A stretch of DNA of 5,768 nt from an archaeon (GTDB lineage: Archaea; Iainarchaeota; Iainarchaeia; CSSED10-239). The notes beneath the pieces are model-generated. The model saw nothing but the letters and a program-made list of their open reading frames with translations, had not been told where the DNA came from and did no database searches. Where the stretch lies: the NCBI GenBank assembly GCA_029563035.1, contig JAKQTP010000172.1, positions 1 through 5,768 of the forward strand. Reading direction: 5' to 3'. Every line of letters begins with the position of its first letter. Positions within the stretch are counted from its first letter, which is position 1. Shown here piece after piece: positions 1 through 5,768 of the stretch. The position numbers and the translations under genes are program-made.

Positions 1-139
1 CAAGTGAGGATTTGCCCGAGCCGGAAAGTCCAGTAATGACCACTAATTGGTTTCGGGGAATATCCACATTAATATTTTGTAAATTATTAACACGAGCTCC
101 CCGAATTTTTAACCAATCATGGTTATGTTTAGAAGGCAT
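1..139 (-). CDS. uvrA: UvrA, excinuclease ABC subunit A (N-terminal 46 codons only)
   Basis: UvrA is the damage-recognition ATPase of nucleotide excision repair; it works in the cytoplasm with UvrB on DNA lesions. The visible 46 residues start [20 protein letters not shown] and continue into a typical first ABC nucleotide-binding domain, with the Walker A motif GLSGSGKSS at residues 37-45 (Lys43 is the nucleotide-binding lysine). The IRGARVNNL...DIP...[15 protein letters not shown] pattern is characteristic of UvrA rather than of transport ABC proteins. The ATG at 139-137 is chosen because an in-frame TAA lies eight codons upstream with no other good start between. No Shine-Dalgarno sequence is evident. 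The gene has its own near-consensus promoter and is separated from the restriction operon by a terminator. It is truncated by the window edge, so nothing can be said about the zinc fingers or the second ATPase domain. Confidence 0.93.
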   Translation of the reverse strand, partial: MPSKHNHDWLKIRGARVNNLQNINVDIPRNQLVVITGLSGSGKSSL

Positions 140-170
140 AGGTAAAACTACGTAATTTAATTAAATGATT

Positions 171-199
171 ATTATAACTAAAAAAAAGCGGTTAGTCAA
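171..199 (-). promoter_or_regulatory. Predicted sigma-70-type promoter of uvrA
   Basis: On the minus strand a -35 element TTGACT (199-194) is followed after exactly 17 bases by a perfect -10 element TATAAT (176-171). Transcription would start near 163-166, giving a leader of roughly 25 bases before the uvrA ATG at 139. Hexamers and spacing are seen directly; activity is inferred. The -35 box lies inside the upstream terminator hairpin and the terminator T-tract forms most of the spacer. Confidence 0.75.
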
Positions 200-210
200 A
201 GCTCCTAACC
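180..210 (-). terminator. Rho-independent terminator at the end of the restriction operon
   Basis: Read on the minus strand, GGTTAG (210-205) and CTAACC (195-190) form a 6-bp stem around a 9-base loop. Two bases (GC) and then eight consecutive T residues (187-180) follow. It lies about 140 bases after the res stop codon and before uvrA, so it should end the restriction-operon transcript. The stem is short, so efficiency may be moderate. Confidence 0.7.
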
Positions 211-350
211 TTGTTGTCAATTTATTAAGATTTATTTTGTAGTCTTTAAAATTGGTCGCAATTACTGAACAAAGCGCGAACCTTTTTTGAACAACAATTT
301 CTGCCTTAATGGACAGAAATCCGTCCTTGTTTTTTACCGCCGTTTGTAAA

Positions 351-3293
351 TTAACTGATTTTGTCCGCAAAATCAGCAAAATTGTCAAACCAGTATTTTC
401 TGTAATTTTCCAAAACTTCAGCAATCCCTCGTCGTGGCTTCAATAAAAGTTTTGTATTTATGGTCAATCCATTATATGAAAATTTTTTGCTTTCTTTTTG
501 TTCGCCAATTTCAAATATCTTTGAATAACCGTCAATTTTTCTATATCCGTCTGCGTGTTCTGTCCCTTTGGGATCAACGAATAAAATTAAATATTGTTGG
601 TTTTTTTGCATCCAAAAAATGAAGTCGGGTTTGAAATTGGCAATATTATTTTCCTTTGGATTGTAATAAGGAATTAAAACCTCGTCTAGAGTTTGGTCAA
701 GTTTTGAAAACATCCACCAGTCAAATTGCCTAAACACATTGTCCGGTTTAGTAAGGTATTCTTCCAGTTGCTCAATAAATTTTACCTCGCTGTCAACATT
801 GATAATATGATTCAGGTAGTCAATTTTTTCTGTGTCCGAAACTATTACCGGAAGATAATAATGATTAGCTAAATACTTGATTTTGATTTTTTGATTTTTT
901 ATTTCAAAATTCTCCGCCTCTTCAAACAGAGTCCTTTGTTTTTCATATTCTTTTCTGGGAATTTTGCCGTACTGCTTATTTAACTCTTTTTGCCTTTCGG
1001 GATAGTGTTTGGCTTCTTCTATCTTCCGTCTAATTTCTTCGTATTTCTCACCATCGCTAAACCTAACTTTTTTGAAATGCACAATTTCGTCTTCCAACTC
1101 CTTAAATTTTTCAAATTCTCTGCTTTTAATTCCAAAATAGTCAAAAATCCGGCTAAGAATTAACTCCGGTTCAAGAAGTGATGGCTCGTCCTTGTCCAAA
1201 GTATAATATCTATCTTTATTTGATTCAGCAAAACTTTCACTTGTCTTTTTTAAGACATTAACTTCGCAATCATATTTAGCTAAAGCGATTTTATCGTCTA
1301 AAAATTTGTAGAATTGCGAAGTTATGTTAAAATCTTCACGGCTGATAGGATATTTTTGTGGGTCTTTTTCCTCAGCAAAAATTCTCTCAGCGGTTTTATA
1401 CACCGGCACTAAAAGAGTGTGCTTTTGTGCTTCTGGATTTAAAATAAATGCTTCACCCAAATTTTTATCTTGCTTCTCTGCTTTTAGTGTGGCAATTATT
1501 TCCTTCAGGTTTTCGGCGTTAGTGCCAAAAACAAATAAGCTTTCAATCGGCAAAATCAGATTTTTTACTTTCTCAAATAATTGCTCTTGTACAGCTTCAA
1601 CATTAAACAAATTTTGGAGACGTTTTCTTTGGTTTTTTAGCGGTTCGATTCTTACACCCCGGCCTACTGATTGCAGGACAAATTTTTTAGCGTCGCTTCC
1701 AACCCCGATATTTATGAACAAAAGCAGGTTTGGCCTGTTAGAATCCCAGCCCTCATAGAAAGAGCGGGAACCCATTAAAATATTTATGTCAGAATCATCA
1801 TAATTAATTCGTCGGAAATAACTTTCATTTTCAAAACTTTCATTTATCTCATAGTTATCAAGTTTATCTTTTAGCCAACCGGAGATATCGCCGATCTTGA
1901 TTAAAGCAAACGGTTTATCAGCTGTCATTAATCGAAAAATCAATTCTTGCCTATTACCAGGAATTTTCAAAACTTCAATCTTGCCCGGCGTGTTTGCGTT
2001 CAAAACATATTTCAAAATATCCTTATAATCTAATTCTGAAATTAAATCAGCGTTGATAACGCATTCCAACTCTTCAAATATAAATCTAGCATTATTACTA
2101 AACTCTTGGATAAGTTCATCTTTTGCTTTTTTGAGTAAATCGGCTTTAACTTCATTTTTCGCGATTTTTTCTAACTCTCTGAAAAACAACTCTAAATCAG
2201 AATCTTCTGGATTAACAGAGTTCACTAAGGTTAAAAGAAGCGGGCGATGATAAAGTGTACTATCAATCTGCTTTATTTTTTCAAAATGTTTATTGATATA
2301 AGTTAAAAGTAAAAGTGTTTTTAGAACAATTTTCTGTTTTTCCTGAGGCGCAAAATCTGTTTTATCTTTAAACGCTAGTGCTTCTTGATCCGAAACATAA
2401 ATATGCTTGCCATACCCTTCTTCAACGAAGTTTGAAAGATTGAAGTTAAAAGCACAGGTCGCAAAGTCTCTCGGATCAGTAAAAGTCGCGGAAAAATTAA
2501 ATAAAAAACCATTTCTTGAAAGTATAGAGTATAAAATCTGCCGTTTGCTGTCTTCTTTATCACCCTTGTGGGCTTCATCTAAAAGAATATACCATTGTCC
2601 ATTATTGTCGTAATTTTTGAAATTAATGAATTTTTCTTTTTGCTCGTCGGAAATTAAATCTGAACGGTAATAAAAAACAGTAATTTCGTTTTTGGAAAAT
2701 GGTAGGGTATTTTCGCGCTTGACGCTTTCATAATCTCTCAAATTTTTGAGATTGATTCTTGTGTCAAAGTTAAAGCTGTTAAACTCCTCAACATGAGCTT
2801 TAAATTGGTCCAAAAGATCATCACGGTGAGCTAGAAATAAAATATCCCGAGTCGGTAACTCTCCTTTGGCAATGAGTTTACCTAAAAGCTCAATCATTTT
2901 AACAATAATCAATGTTTTGCCTGAGCCAGTCGCCATCCAAAAACTCATTCGGTTGATGAAATAAGCAAAAGAAATTTTTGAGTCTATAGCGGGATAATCT
3001 TTATCATATTCTAGGAGATATTTTGCCGTTTTTTTGCCTTCTTTCTTTTTCAAGTCGTAATCAAAATTTTCCGTAAAATTATTATCTTGATAAAGATTGA
3101 ATAAACTCTGCTTATTAGCTTTTTTATCTATAAAATAAAGCCATAGACCCTTGAGTGCATTTTGAAGGCCTTGCTTTTGAAAATCAAAAAGCGTTTTGTC
3201 TTTTGAAAATCGGCTTAAATCAAATCCCTGCCACTTGATTGGCAAGTTTTCAAAAGAAATATTTTTTACGATGTCTTGCAAATATAATTTCAT
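351..3293 (-). CDS. res: Type III restriction enzyme Res subunit (SF2 helicase-endonuclease)
   Basis: Res is the ATP-dependent translocating and cleaving subunit of a Type III restriction-modification complex; with Mod it cuts foreign DNA carrying unmethylated sites. The 980-residue length is usual for the family. The SF2 motor is complete: Walker A ATGSGKT (121-127), a motif Ia-like LFLAHRDDL (152-160), DEAH (239-242), motif III SAT (268-270), a motif V-like segment around SRSFYEGWD (509-517) and motif VI QSVGRGVRIEP (541-551). A charged, helical, coiled-coil-like stretch covers about 730-800. The C-terminal nuclease shows PDF (889-891) and, 15 residues later, FVDPKG (905-910), giving a PD-(D/E)XK set of Asp890, Asp907 and Lys909. 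The start ATG overlaps the rhuM stop as ATGA with no strong Shine-Dalgarno sequence, suggesting translational coupling. All key motifs are intact, so the protein is predicted active; the recognition sequence cannot be inferred. Confidence 0.93.
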   Translation of the reverse strand: MKLYLQDIVKNISFENLPIKWQGFDLSRFSKDKTLFDFQKQGLQNALKGLWLYFIDKKANKQSLFNLYQDNNFTENFDYDLKKKEGKKTAKYLLEYDKDYPAIDSKISFAYFINRMSFWMATGSGKTLIIVKMIELLGKLIAKGELPTRDILFLAHRDDLLDQFKAHVEEFNSFNFDTRINLKNLRDYESVKRENTLPFSKNEITVFYYRSDLISDEQKEKFINFKNYDNNGQWYILLDEAHKGDKEDSKRQILYSILSRNGFLFNFSATFTDPRDFATCAFNFNLSNFVEEGYGKHIYVSDQEALAFKDKTDFAPQEKQKIVLKTLLLLTYINKHFEKIKQIDSTLYHRPLLLTLVNSVNPEDSDLELFFRELEKIAKNEVKADLLKKAKDELIQEFSNNARFIFEELECVINADLISELDYKDILKYVLNANTPGKIEVLKIPGNRQELIFRLMTADKPFALIKIGDISGWLKDKLDNYEINESFENESYFRRINYDDSDINILMGSRSFYEGWDSNRPNLLLFINIGVGSDAKKFVLQSVGRGVRIEPLKNQRKRLQNLFNVEAVQEQLFEKVKNLILPIESLFVFGTNAENLKEIIATLKAEKQDKNLGEAFILNPEAQKHTLLVPVYKTAERIFAEEKDPQKYPISREDFNITSQFYKFLDDKIALAKYDCEVNVLKKTSESFAESNKDRYYTLDKDEPSLLEPELILSRIFDYFGIKSREFEKFKELEDEIVHFKKVRFSDGEKYEEIRRKIEEAKHYPERQKELNKQYGKIPRKEYEKQRTLFEEAENFEIKNQKIKIKYLANHYYLPVIVSDTEKIDYLNHIINVDSEVKFIEQLEEYLTKPDNVFRQFDWWMFSKLDQTLDEVLIPYYNPKENNIANFKPDFIFWMQKNQQYLILFVDPKGTEHADGYRKIDGYSKIFEIGEQKESKKFSYNGLTINTKLLLKPRRGIAEVLENYRKYWFDNFADFADKIS

Positions 3294-4285
3294 AATGCCA
3301 ATAGATTAGTAACGATTTTTATTAATTTATCTTTTTCTTTAGGAACACTTATTGCAACCAAAAGTGCCAGTGTAGTTAATGTATTATCATTAATTTTTTT
3401 CTCTCCGTTTTCTTTATATAAATAATTGTTTTTATTCAGATAATAAATAAATAAAAAAGAACCTATGCGTTTATTGCCATCAACAAAAGGATGATCTTTG
3501 ATTACCAAATATAATATATGAGCCGCCTTTTCTTCCAAAGAGGAATATAATTCTTTACCATCAAAAGTCTGGTAAATATTTTTTATAATAGCCTTAAATC
3601 TATCTTCATTTTCTTGTCCAAAAAGGTTACTTGCTTCATTTTTTGCGATTAGGTCTTTTTTAATTTTATCAATCAATTTTCTTGCTTCATCATATTGCAC
3701 GACATACTTTTCTTTAGCTTTTTTCGTAAGTTTAAGTTTTTCCTTGTCATATTGCTCAAGCAAAGTAAGTGTTTTCGAGTAAGAGGAAAGCAAACTTAAA
3801 ATTTCCTGTTCCTGTCCGACAAGCAATTCGTGTTTTGATTTTTCCTGTAGTAGAGTAATTGTTTCCTGTAAATCCTGAAAAGAGTTTTGATATTGCAAAA
3901 GCCTTTTTTCGTTTAAAGTGTATCCCTTAACTAAATGCTCTTTTAATGTTTTTGTTGCCCAGATACGAAATTGTGTAGCACGATTAGAATTAACGCGATA
4001 TCCCACAGAGATAATTGCATCTAAATTATAAAACTGTGTTTTATAAGTTTTTCCATCGTTAGCAGTATGTTCCAAAATGGAACTAACTGAATTTTTATCT
4101 AATTCTCCCGATTTAAAGATATTATTTAAATGTTTGGTGATTGCCGGTCTTTGCGTGCTAAATAAAAGAGCAATTTGATTTTGCGTAAGCCAAACAGTGT
4201 TTTCTTCAAGACGCACTTCTAATTTTGGTCCTTCTTTAGATTTATAAATAATTACTTCGCCCTTTTTAATTTCTTGCTCTTTCAT
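3290..4285 (-). CDS. RhuM-family protein fused to a Fic/DOC domain
   Basis: This 331-residue protein has two parts. Residues about 1-125 match the RhuM family (named after a Salmonella pathogenicity-island protein) and include a helix-turn-helix-like segment WLTQNQIALLFSTQRPAITK (32-51) and a conserved block around residues 86-118 (YNLDAIISVGYR, RIWATKTLKEHL). A charged helical linker, probably coiled coil, spans about 125-215. The C-terminal part is Fic/DOC with HPFVDGNKRIGS at 265-276; Lys272 replaces the second Gly of AMPylating Fic proteins, as in Doc, which phosphorylates EF-Tu. Whether this protein phosphorylates anything is inference. No separate Phd-like antitoxin gene is visible. RhuM-Fic/DOC genes are often found next to restriction-modification genes, which fits its place between mod and res. 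The stop overlaps the res start by four bases. The ATG follows a GGTGG stretch that belongs to a relic of the mod 3' end. The molecular role is unknown. Confidence 0.88.
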   Translation of the reverse strand: MKEQEIKKGEVIIYKSKEGPKLEVRLEENTVWLTQNQIALLFSTQRPAITKHLNNIFKSGELDKNSVSSILEHTANDGKTYKTQFYNLDAIISVGYRVNSNRATQFRIWATKTLKEHLVKGYTLNEKRLLQYQNSFQDLQETITLLQEKSKHELLVGQEQEILSLLSSYSKTLTLLEQYDKEKLKLTKKAKEKYVVQYDEARKLIDKIKKDLIAKNEASNLFGQENEDRFKAIIKNIYQTFDGKELYSSLEEKAAHILYLVIKDHPFVDGNKRIGSFLFIYYLNKNNYLYKENGEKKINDNTLTTLALLVAISVPKEKDKLIKIVTNLLAL

Positions 4286-4291
4286 AGAATT

Positions 4292-4333
4292 TTATTTCCA
4301 CCAAATCAAGGGTTTAATGAGATAGTAATTTAA
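4292..4333 (-). pseudogene. Relic of the mod 3' end (13 codons plus stop)
   Basis: Read on the minus strand from 4333, the frame gives LNYYLIKPLIWWK and then TAA at 4294-4292. The end of the intact mod gene gives LDYKLIKPLIWWE, then VS and stop (5499-5452). Ten of 13 residues and 32 of 39 bases match, with 22 of 24 identical in the core (4298-4321 against 5464-5487), and both core differences are synonymous. A TGA at 4336-4334 closes the frame upstream, so it cannot be a gene by itself. It overlaps the fic 3' end in another frame and ends six bases before the rhuM ATG. It is best explained as the leftover tail of a mod gene that once lay directly upstream of rhuM. Confidence 0.8.
4298..4303 (-). 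promoter_or_regulatory. Possible ribosome-binding site of the rhuM-fic/doc gene
   Basis: TGGTGG on the minus strand is the only purine-rich element resembling a Shine-Dalgarno sequence before the rhuM ATG at 4285, with 12 bases between. It is made of the two Trp codons of the mod-tail relic. The match to the consensus is only partial and the spacing is somewhat long. Confidence 0.35.
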
Positions 4334-5387
4334 TCAATTTTTCAAATATATAAATTTCTCTTTTTCTTTTTGGCGGGACAAAAGGAACTAAAATTTTATA
4401 TTCTTCAAGTTTTTTTATTAGCCGTAAAGATGTGACCTTGTTTGCTTTGATGTTTTTATTTAATTCGCTATTGGAGAAAATTGGATTAGAAAATATAAAA
4501 TCAACAATTTTAGAAATATATGGGGATTTTATAGACTCTGTTATGCCATTAATTTCTTCAATGAGATTTCTTATTTGATAAATTAACTCTTGGGTTTCTT
4601 TCGCTTGATTTTTAACAGAAATTAAAAAAAATTTTATCCACTCTTCGTAGTTATGCTCTTTATCAACTAAATGAAGATAATTAATATAATCATCTCTATG
4701 TTTTTCAAAATAACCGCTCAAAAATAAAATGGGTTGGTAAAGCAATTCCTTTTGGTATAAATATAAAGGAATAAGTAGTCTGCCAATTCTTCCGTTTCCA
4801 TCTTCAAAAGGATGAATTGCCTCAAATTGATAGTGGATAATGGCCGATTTGACTAAAGGATTTTCGCCGTTTCTCAAAATATAATTTTCTAAATTTTCCA
4901 TATAATCCCTTATTAAAATCGGTTCAGGGGGGACGTAGGTGGCCTTTTCTATGGTTGCCCCTTTTTTTCCTATAAAAACTAAATTTTCTCTAAACTTACC
5001 TTTATAACTTTCCCCCCTTGCTCCTTCTAATAAAACACTGTGTAGTTCTTTGATAAAAGCAATATCAAGCTTTCTATATTTCAAAGCATCTATTGCTAAA
5101 ATCATTGCTTTCCTATAATTAAAAACTTCGATTGTATCATCGTATTTTCCTTCTTTTGTCGCTTCATAGAAAAAAACATCAGAAATAGTGCTTCTGGTTC
5201 CTTCTATTCTTGAACTCACGGTGGCTTCTTTGGTGATGAGTGGAGATATTAATAGAGAAGGATTTGGAAGATCTCTTTGTAATCCGTCCAATTTTCCCAA
5301 TTCAAAAGAGGCATTAGCCAATTCCTCGGCAAATTTACCAAGATCAAGTTTAATTGGAAGTTTTTGAGGCCTTGCAGTTTTAACCAT
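4314..5387 (-). CDS. Fic-family protein (predicted AMP-transferase) with C-terminal winged helix
   Basis: Fic enzymes of this type transfer AMP from ATP to hydroxyl groups of target proteins. The 357-residue protein has the usual layout: a Fic_N segment (about 10-95), the Fic core (about 105-240) with the complete active-site motif HPFEDGNGRIGR at 192-203 (catalytic His192, phosphate-binding loop after it), a flap around 136-154 (LVFIGKKGATIEKATYVPP), and a C-terminal region (about 285-355) that looks like a winged helix-turn-helix. The N-terminal inhibitory motif (S/T)xxxE(G/N) is present as SSRIEG (58-63; Glu62 would block the ATP site), so it is a self-inhibited class II Fic protein. The ATG at 5387 is chosen because an in-frame TGA lies at 5405-5403 with no better start; no Shine-Dalgarno sequence is seen. 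The stop codon falls within a relic of the mod tail. The target is unknown. Confidence 0.92.
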   Translation of the reverse strand: MVKTARPQKLPIKLDLGKFAEELANASFELGKLDGLQRDLPNPSLLISPLITKEATVSSRIEGTRSTISDVFFYEATKEGKYDDTIEVFNYRKAMILAIDALKYRKLDIAFIKELHSVLLEGARGESYKGKFRENLVFIGKKGATIEKATYVPPEPILIRDYMENLENYILRNGENPLVKSAIIHYQFEAIHPFEDGNGRIGRLLIPLYLYQKELLYQPILFLSGYFEKHRDDYINYLHLVDKEHNYEEWIKFFLISVKNQAKETQELIYQIRNLIEEINGITESIKSPYISKIVDFIFSNPIFSNSELNKNIKANKVTSLRLIKKLEEYKILVPFVPPKRKREIYIFEKLIKLLSH

Positions 5388-5441
5388 AAATGTTACACTA
5401 AATCAATTTTCTGTTACATTTTAATATAAATGTTACACTAA
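5386..5441. repeat. Operator-like direct repeats upstream of and overlapping the fic start
   Basis: A 16-base repeat, TTAGTGTAACATTTAT on the minus strand, occurs exactly twice (5441-5426 and 5401-5386), 40 bases apart; the proximal copy runs into the fic ATG. Its core TGTTACA (plus strand) occurs three times in the same orientation at 5391-5397, 5412-5418 and 5431-5437, spaced 21 and 19 bases, close to two helical turns. An opposite, one-mismatch version (TGCAACA, plus strand, 5442-5448) follows. Regular phasing suggests binding by an oligomeric regulator; the winged helix of the adjacent Fic protein is the natural candidate, by inference. Confidence 0.75.
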
Positions 5442-5446
5442 TGCAA
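5418..5446 (-). promoter_or_regulatory. Possible promoter of fic (and of rhuM-res downstream)
   Basis: On the minus strand TTGCAT (5446-5441) and TAAAAT (5423-5418) are separated by 17 bases. The -10 matches consensus at five of six positions, the -35 only at three. Transcription would start near 5411, about 25 bases before the fic ATG. It lies entirely within the repeat cluster, so a protein bound there would cover it. Chance matches are easy in such AT-rich DNA, so this is tentative. Confidence 0.4.
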
Positions 5447-5451
5447 CATTT

Positions 5452-5768
5452 TTATGAGACTTCCCACCAAATTAAGGGCTTAATGAGTTTATAATCTAAA
5501 TCTTTTGTATTAATTTTTGTTCCGTCTTCAAACTCTACTTCATCATCACTGATTTTCTTAATCCATTTGCCGGTAAGATTAGACAATGTTTCGGCAATGT
5601 CTATGTTTGGATAGGGTTTTGCTAAATCAACTTTGACTTTTTCTTTTTCATAATCAATTTCTAAAGCATCAAGCATTTTTTCATCTTTCATAAAGACATA
5701 TTCTTGATAAGGAGTCTTTGATGGTGAATTAAACAAATCACTGTCTTCATATTTACATTTTGCCAATG
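5452..5768 (-). CDS. mod: Type III DNA methyltransferase Mod, C-terminal 105 residues (partial)
   Basis: The frame is open to the right edge of the window, and its first complete codon there is TTG, most likely an internal Leu rather than a start. The visible piece runs from (L)AKCKYEDSDLFN through EKMLDALEIDYEKEKVKVDL, PNIDIAETLSNLTGKWIKKI and LDYKLIKPLIWWEVS. This resembles the C-terminal end of Type III Mod (site-specific adenine methyltransferase) proteins, which recognise DNA and guide Res. The catalytic DPPY and FxGxG motifs and the target-recognition domain lie outside the window. The identification therefore rests on C-terminal resemblance and on the Type III res gene downstream on the same strand. 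The last 13 shared codons are duplicated in front of rhuM. A 64-base gap with repeats separates it from fic. Confidence 0.8.
   Translation of the reverse strand, partial: LAKCKYEDSDLFNSPSKTPYQEYVFMKDEKMLDALEIDYEKEKVKVDLAKPYPNIDIAETLSNLTGKWIKKISDDEVEFEDGTKINTKDLDYKLIKPLIWWEVS
5461..5499 (-). repeat. Intact copy of the duplicated mod 3' segment
   Basis: This is the in-frame partner of the relic at 4295-4333, at an offset of 1166 bases. Codon by codon the two differ at seven of 39 bases; AAG/AAA, TTA/TTG and TAT/TAC are synonymous, and Asp/Asn, Lys/Tyr and Glu/Lys are replacements. The pair brackets fic and its control region. Confidence 0.8.

Noticed and set aside
215..220. A perfect TTGACA -35 hexamer on the minus strand before uvrA
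   Set aside because: No acceptable -10 hexamer occurs 16-18 bases downstream; the TTGACT/TATAAT pair a few bases further on is far better.
311..335. A hairpin (GGACAG/CCGTCC) followed by a T-rich run on the plus strand, resembling a terminator
   Set aside because: No plus-strand gene exists to terminate and the plus-strand stem has an A-C mismatch. On the minus strand the stem pairs better (with one G-U) but has no following T-tract.
161..424. An 87-codon open frame on the minus strand covering the gap between res and uvrA
   Set aside because: It begins inside res in another frame, runs through the terminator hairpin and its T-tract (ending in Ile-rich sequence from the promoter), has no plausible start signal and resembles no known protein.
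1324..1758. A 144-codon open frame on the plus strand
   Set aside because: It lies wholly antisense to res, whose helicase motifs are intact there, and its Ser/Phe/Cys-rich composition is typical of a reverse-complement shadow. The shorter plus-strand frames at 434-622, 2053-2250 and 2407-2613 and the minus-strand one at 2375-2578 are dismissed for the same reason.
5764..5766. A TTG start codon for a separate 104-residue protein at the right edge
   Set aside because: The frame stays open to the edge, no ribosome-binding site can be seen, and the product reads as the C-terminal tail of Mod. The TTG is most likely an internal Leu codon.
1..5768. tRNA, rRNA, CRISPR arrays, insertion sequences or an integrase gene
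   Set aside because: No cloverleaf, conserved ribosomal segment, spacer-repeat pattern, transposase motif or recombinase motif was found on either strand. The only repeats supported are the mod-tail pair and the TGTTACA cluster.

Overview
The window is AT-rich bacterial DNA using the standard code (TAA and TGA both act as stops). Every convincing gene is on the minus strand. It looks like a defence locus lying directly upstream of a housekeeping gene. The style (low GC, weak or absent Shine-Dalgarno sequences, tight gene packing) would fit an uncultured low-GC lineage such as Patescibacteria/CPR, but this is a guess; nothing in the window fixes the taxon.

Layout in the direction of transcription, from high to low coordinates. 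(1) The C-terminal end of a Type III restriction-modification DNA methyltransferase (Mod) enters at the right edge and stops at 5452. (2) A 64-base gap holds a 16-bp direct repeat, three same-direction TGTTACA units and a possible promoter. (3) A complete Fic adenylyltransferase-type protein with an N-terminal inhibitory motif and a C-terminal winged helix (4314-5387). (4) A 13-codon second copy of the mod 3' end overlaps the fic stop codon. (5) A RhuM/Fic-DOC fusion protein (3290-4285). (6) The Type III restriction subunit Res, an SF2 helicase plus PD-(D/E)XK nuclease (351-3293), whose start overlaps the rhuM stop by ATGA. (7) A 211-base gap (140-350) contains an intrinsic terminator that physically overlaps a near-consensus promoter. 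(8) The first 46 codons of uvrA run off the left edge.

Mod and Res together make a Type III restriction-modification system. Two different Fic-fold enzymes sit between them: one with the AMPylase signature (HPFEDGNGRIGR) and one with the Doc-like signature (HPFVDGNKR).

The most informative observation is that the end of mod is present twice, 1166 bases apart. The second copy is an out-of-frame relic between fic and rhuM. The two copies differ mostly at synonymous or conservative positions. The simplest reading is that the ancestral order was mod-rhuM-res and that a fic unit with its own operator-like repeats was inserted at the mod 3' end. This preserved a complete mod reading frame and left the old mod tail, which may carry the rhuM ribosome-binding site, in front of rhuM.
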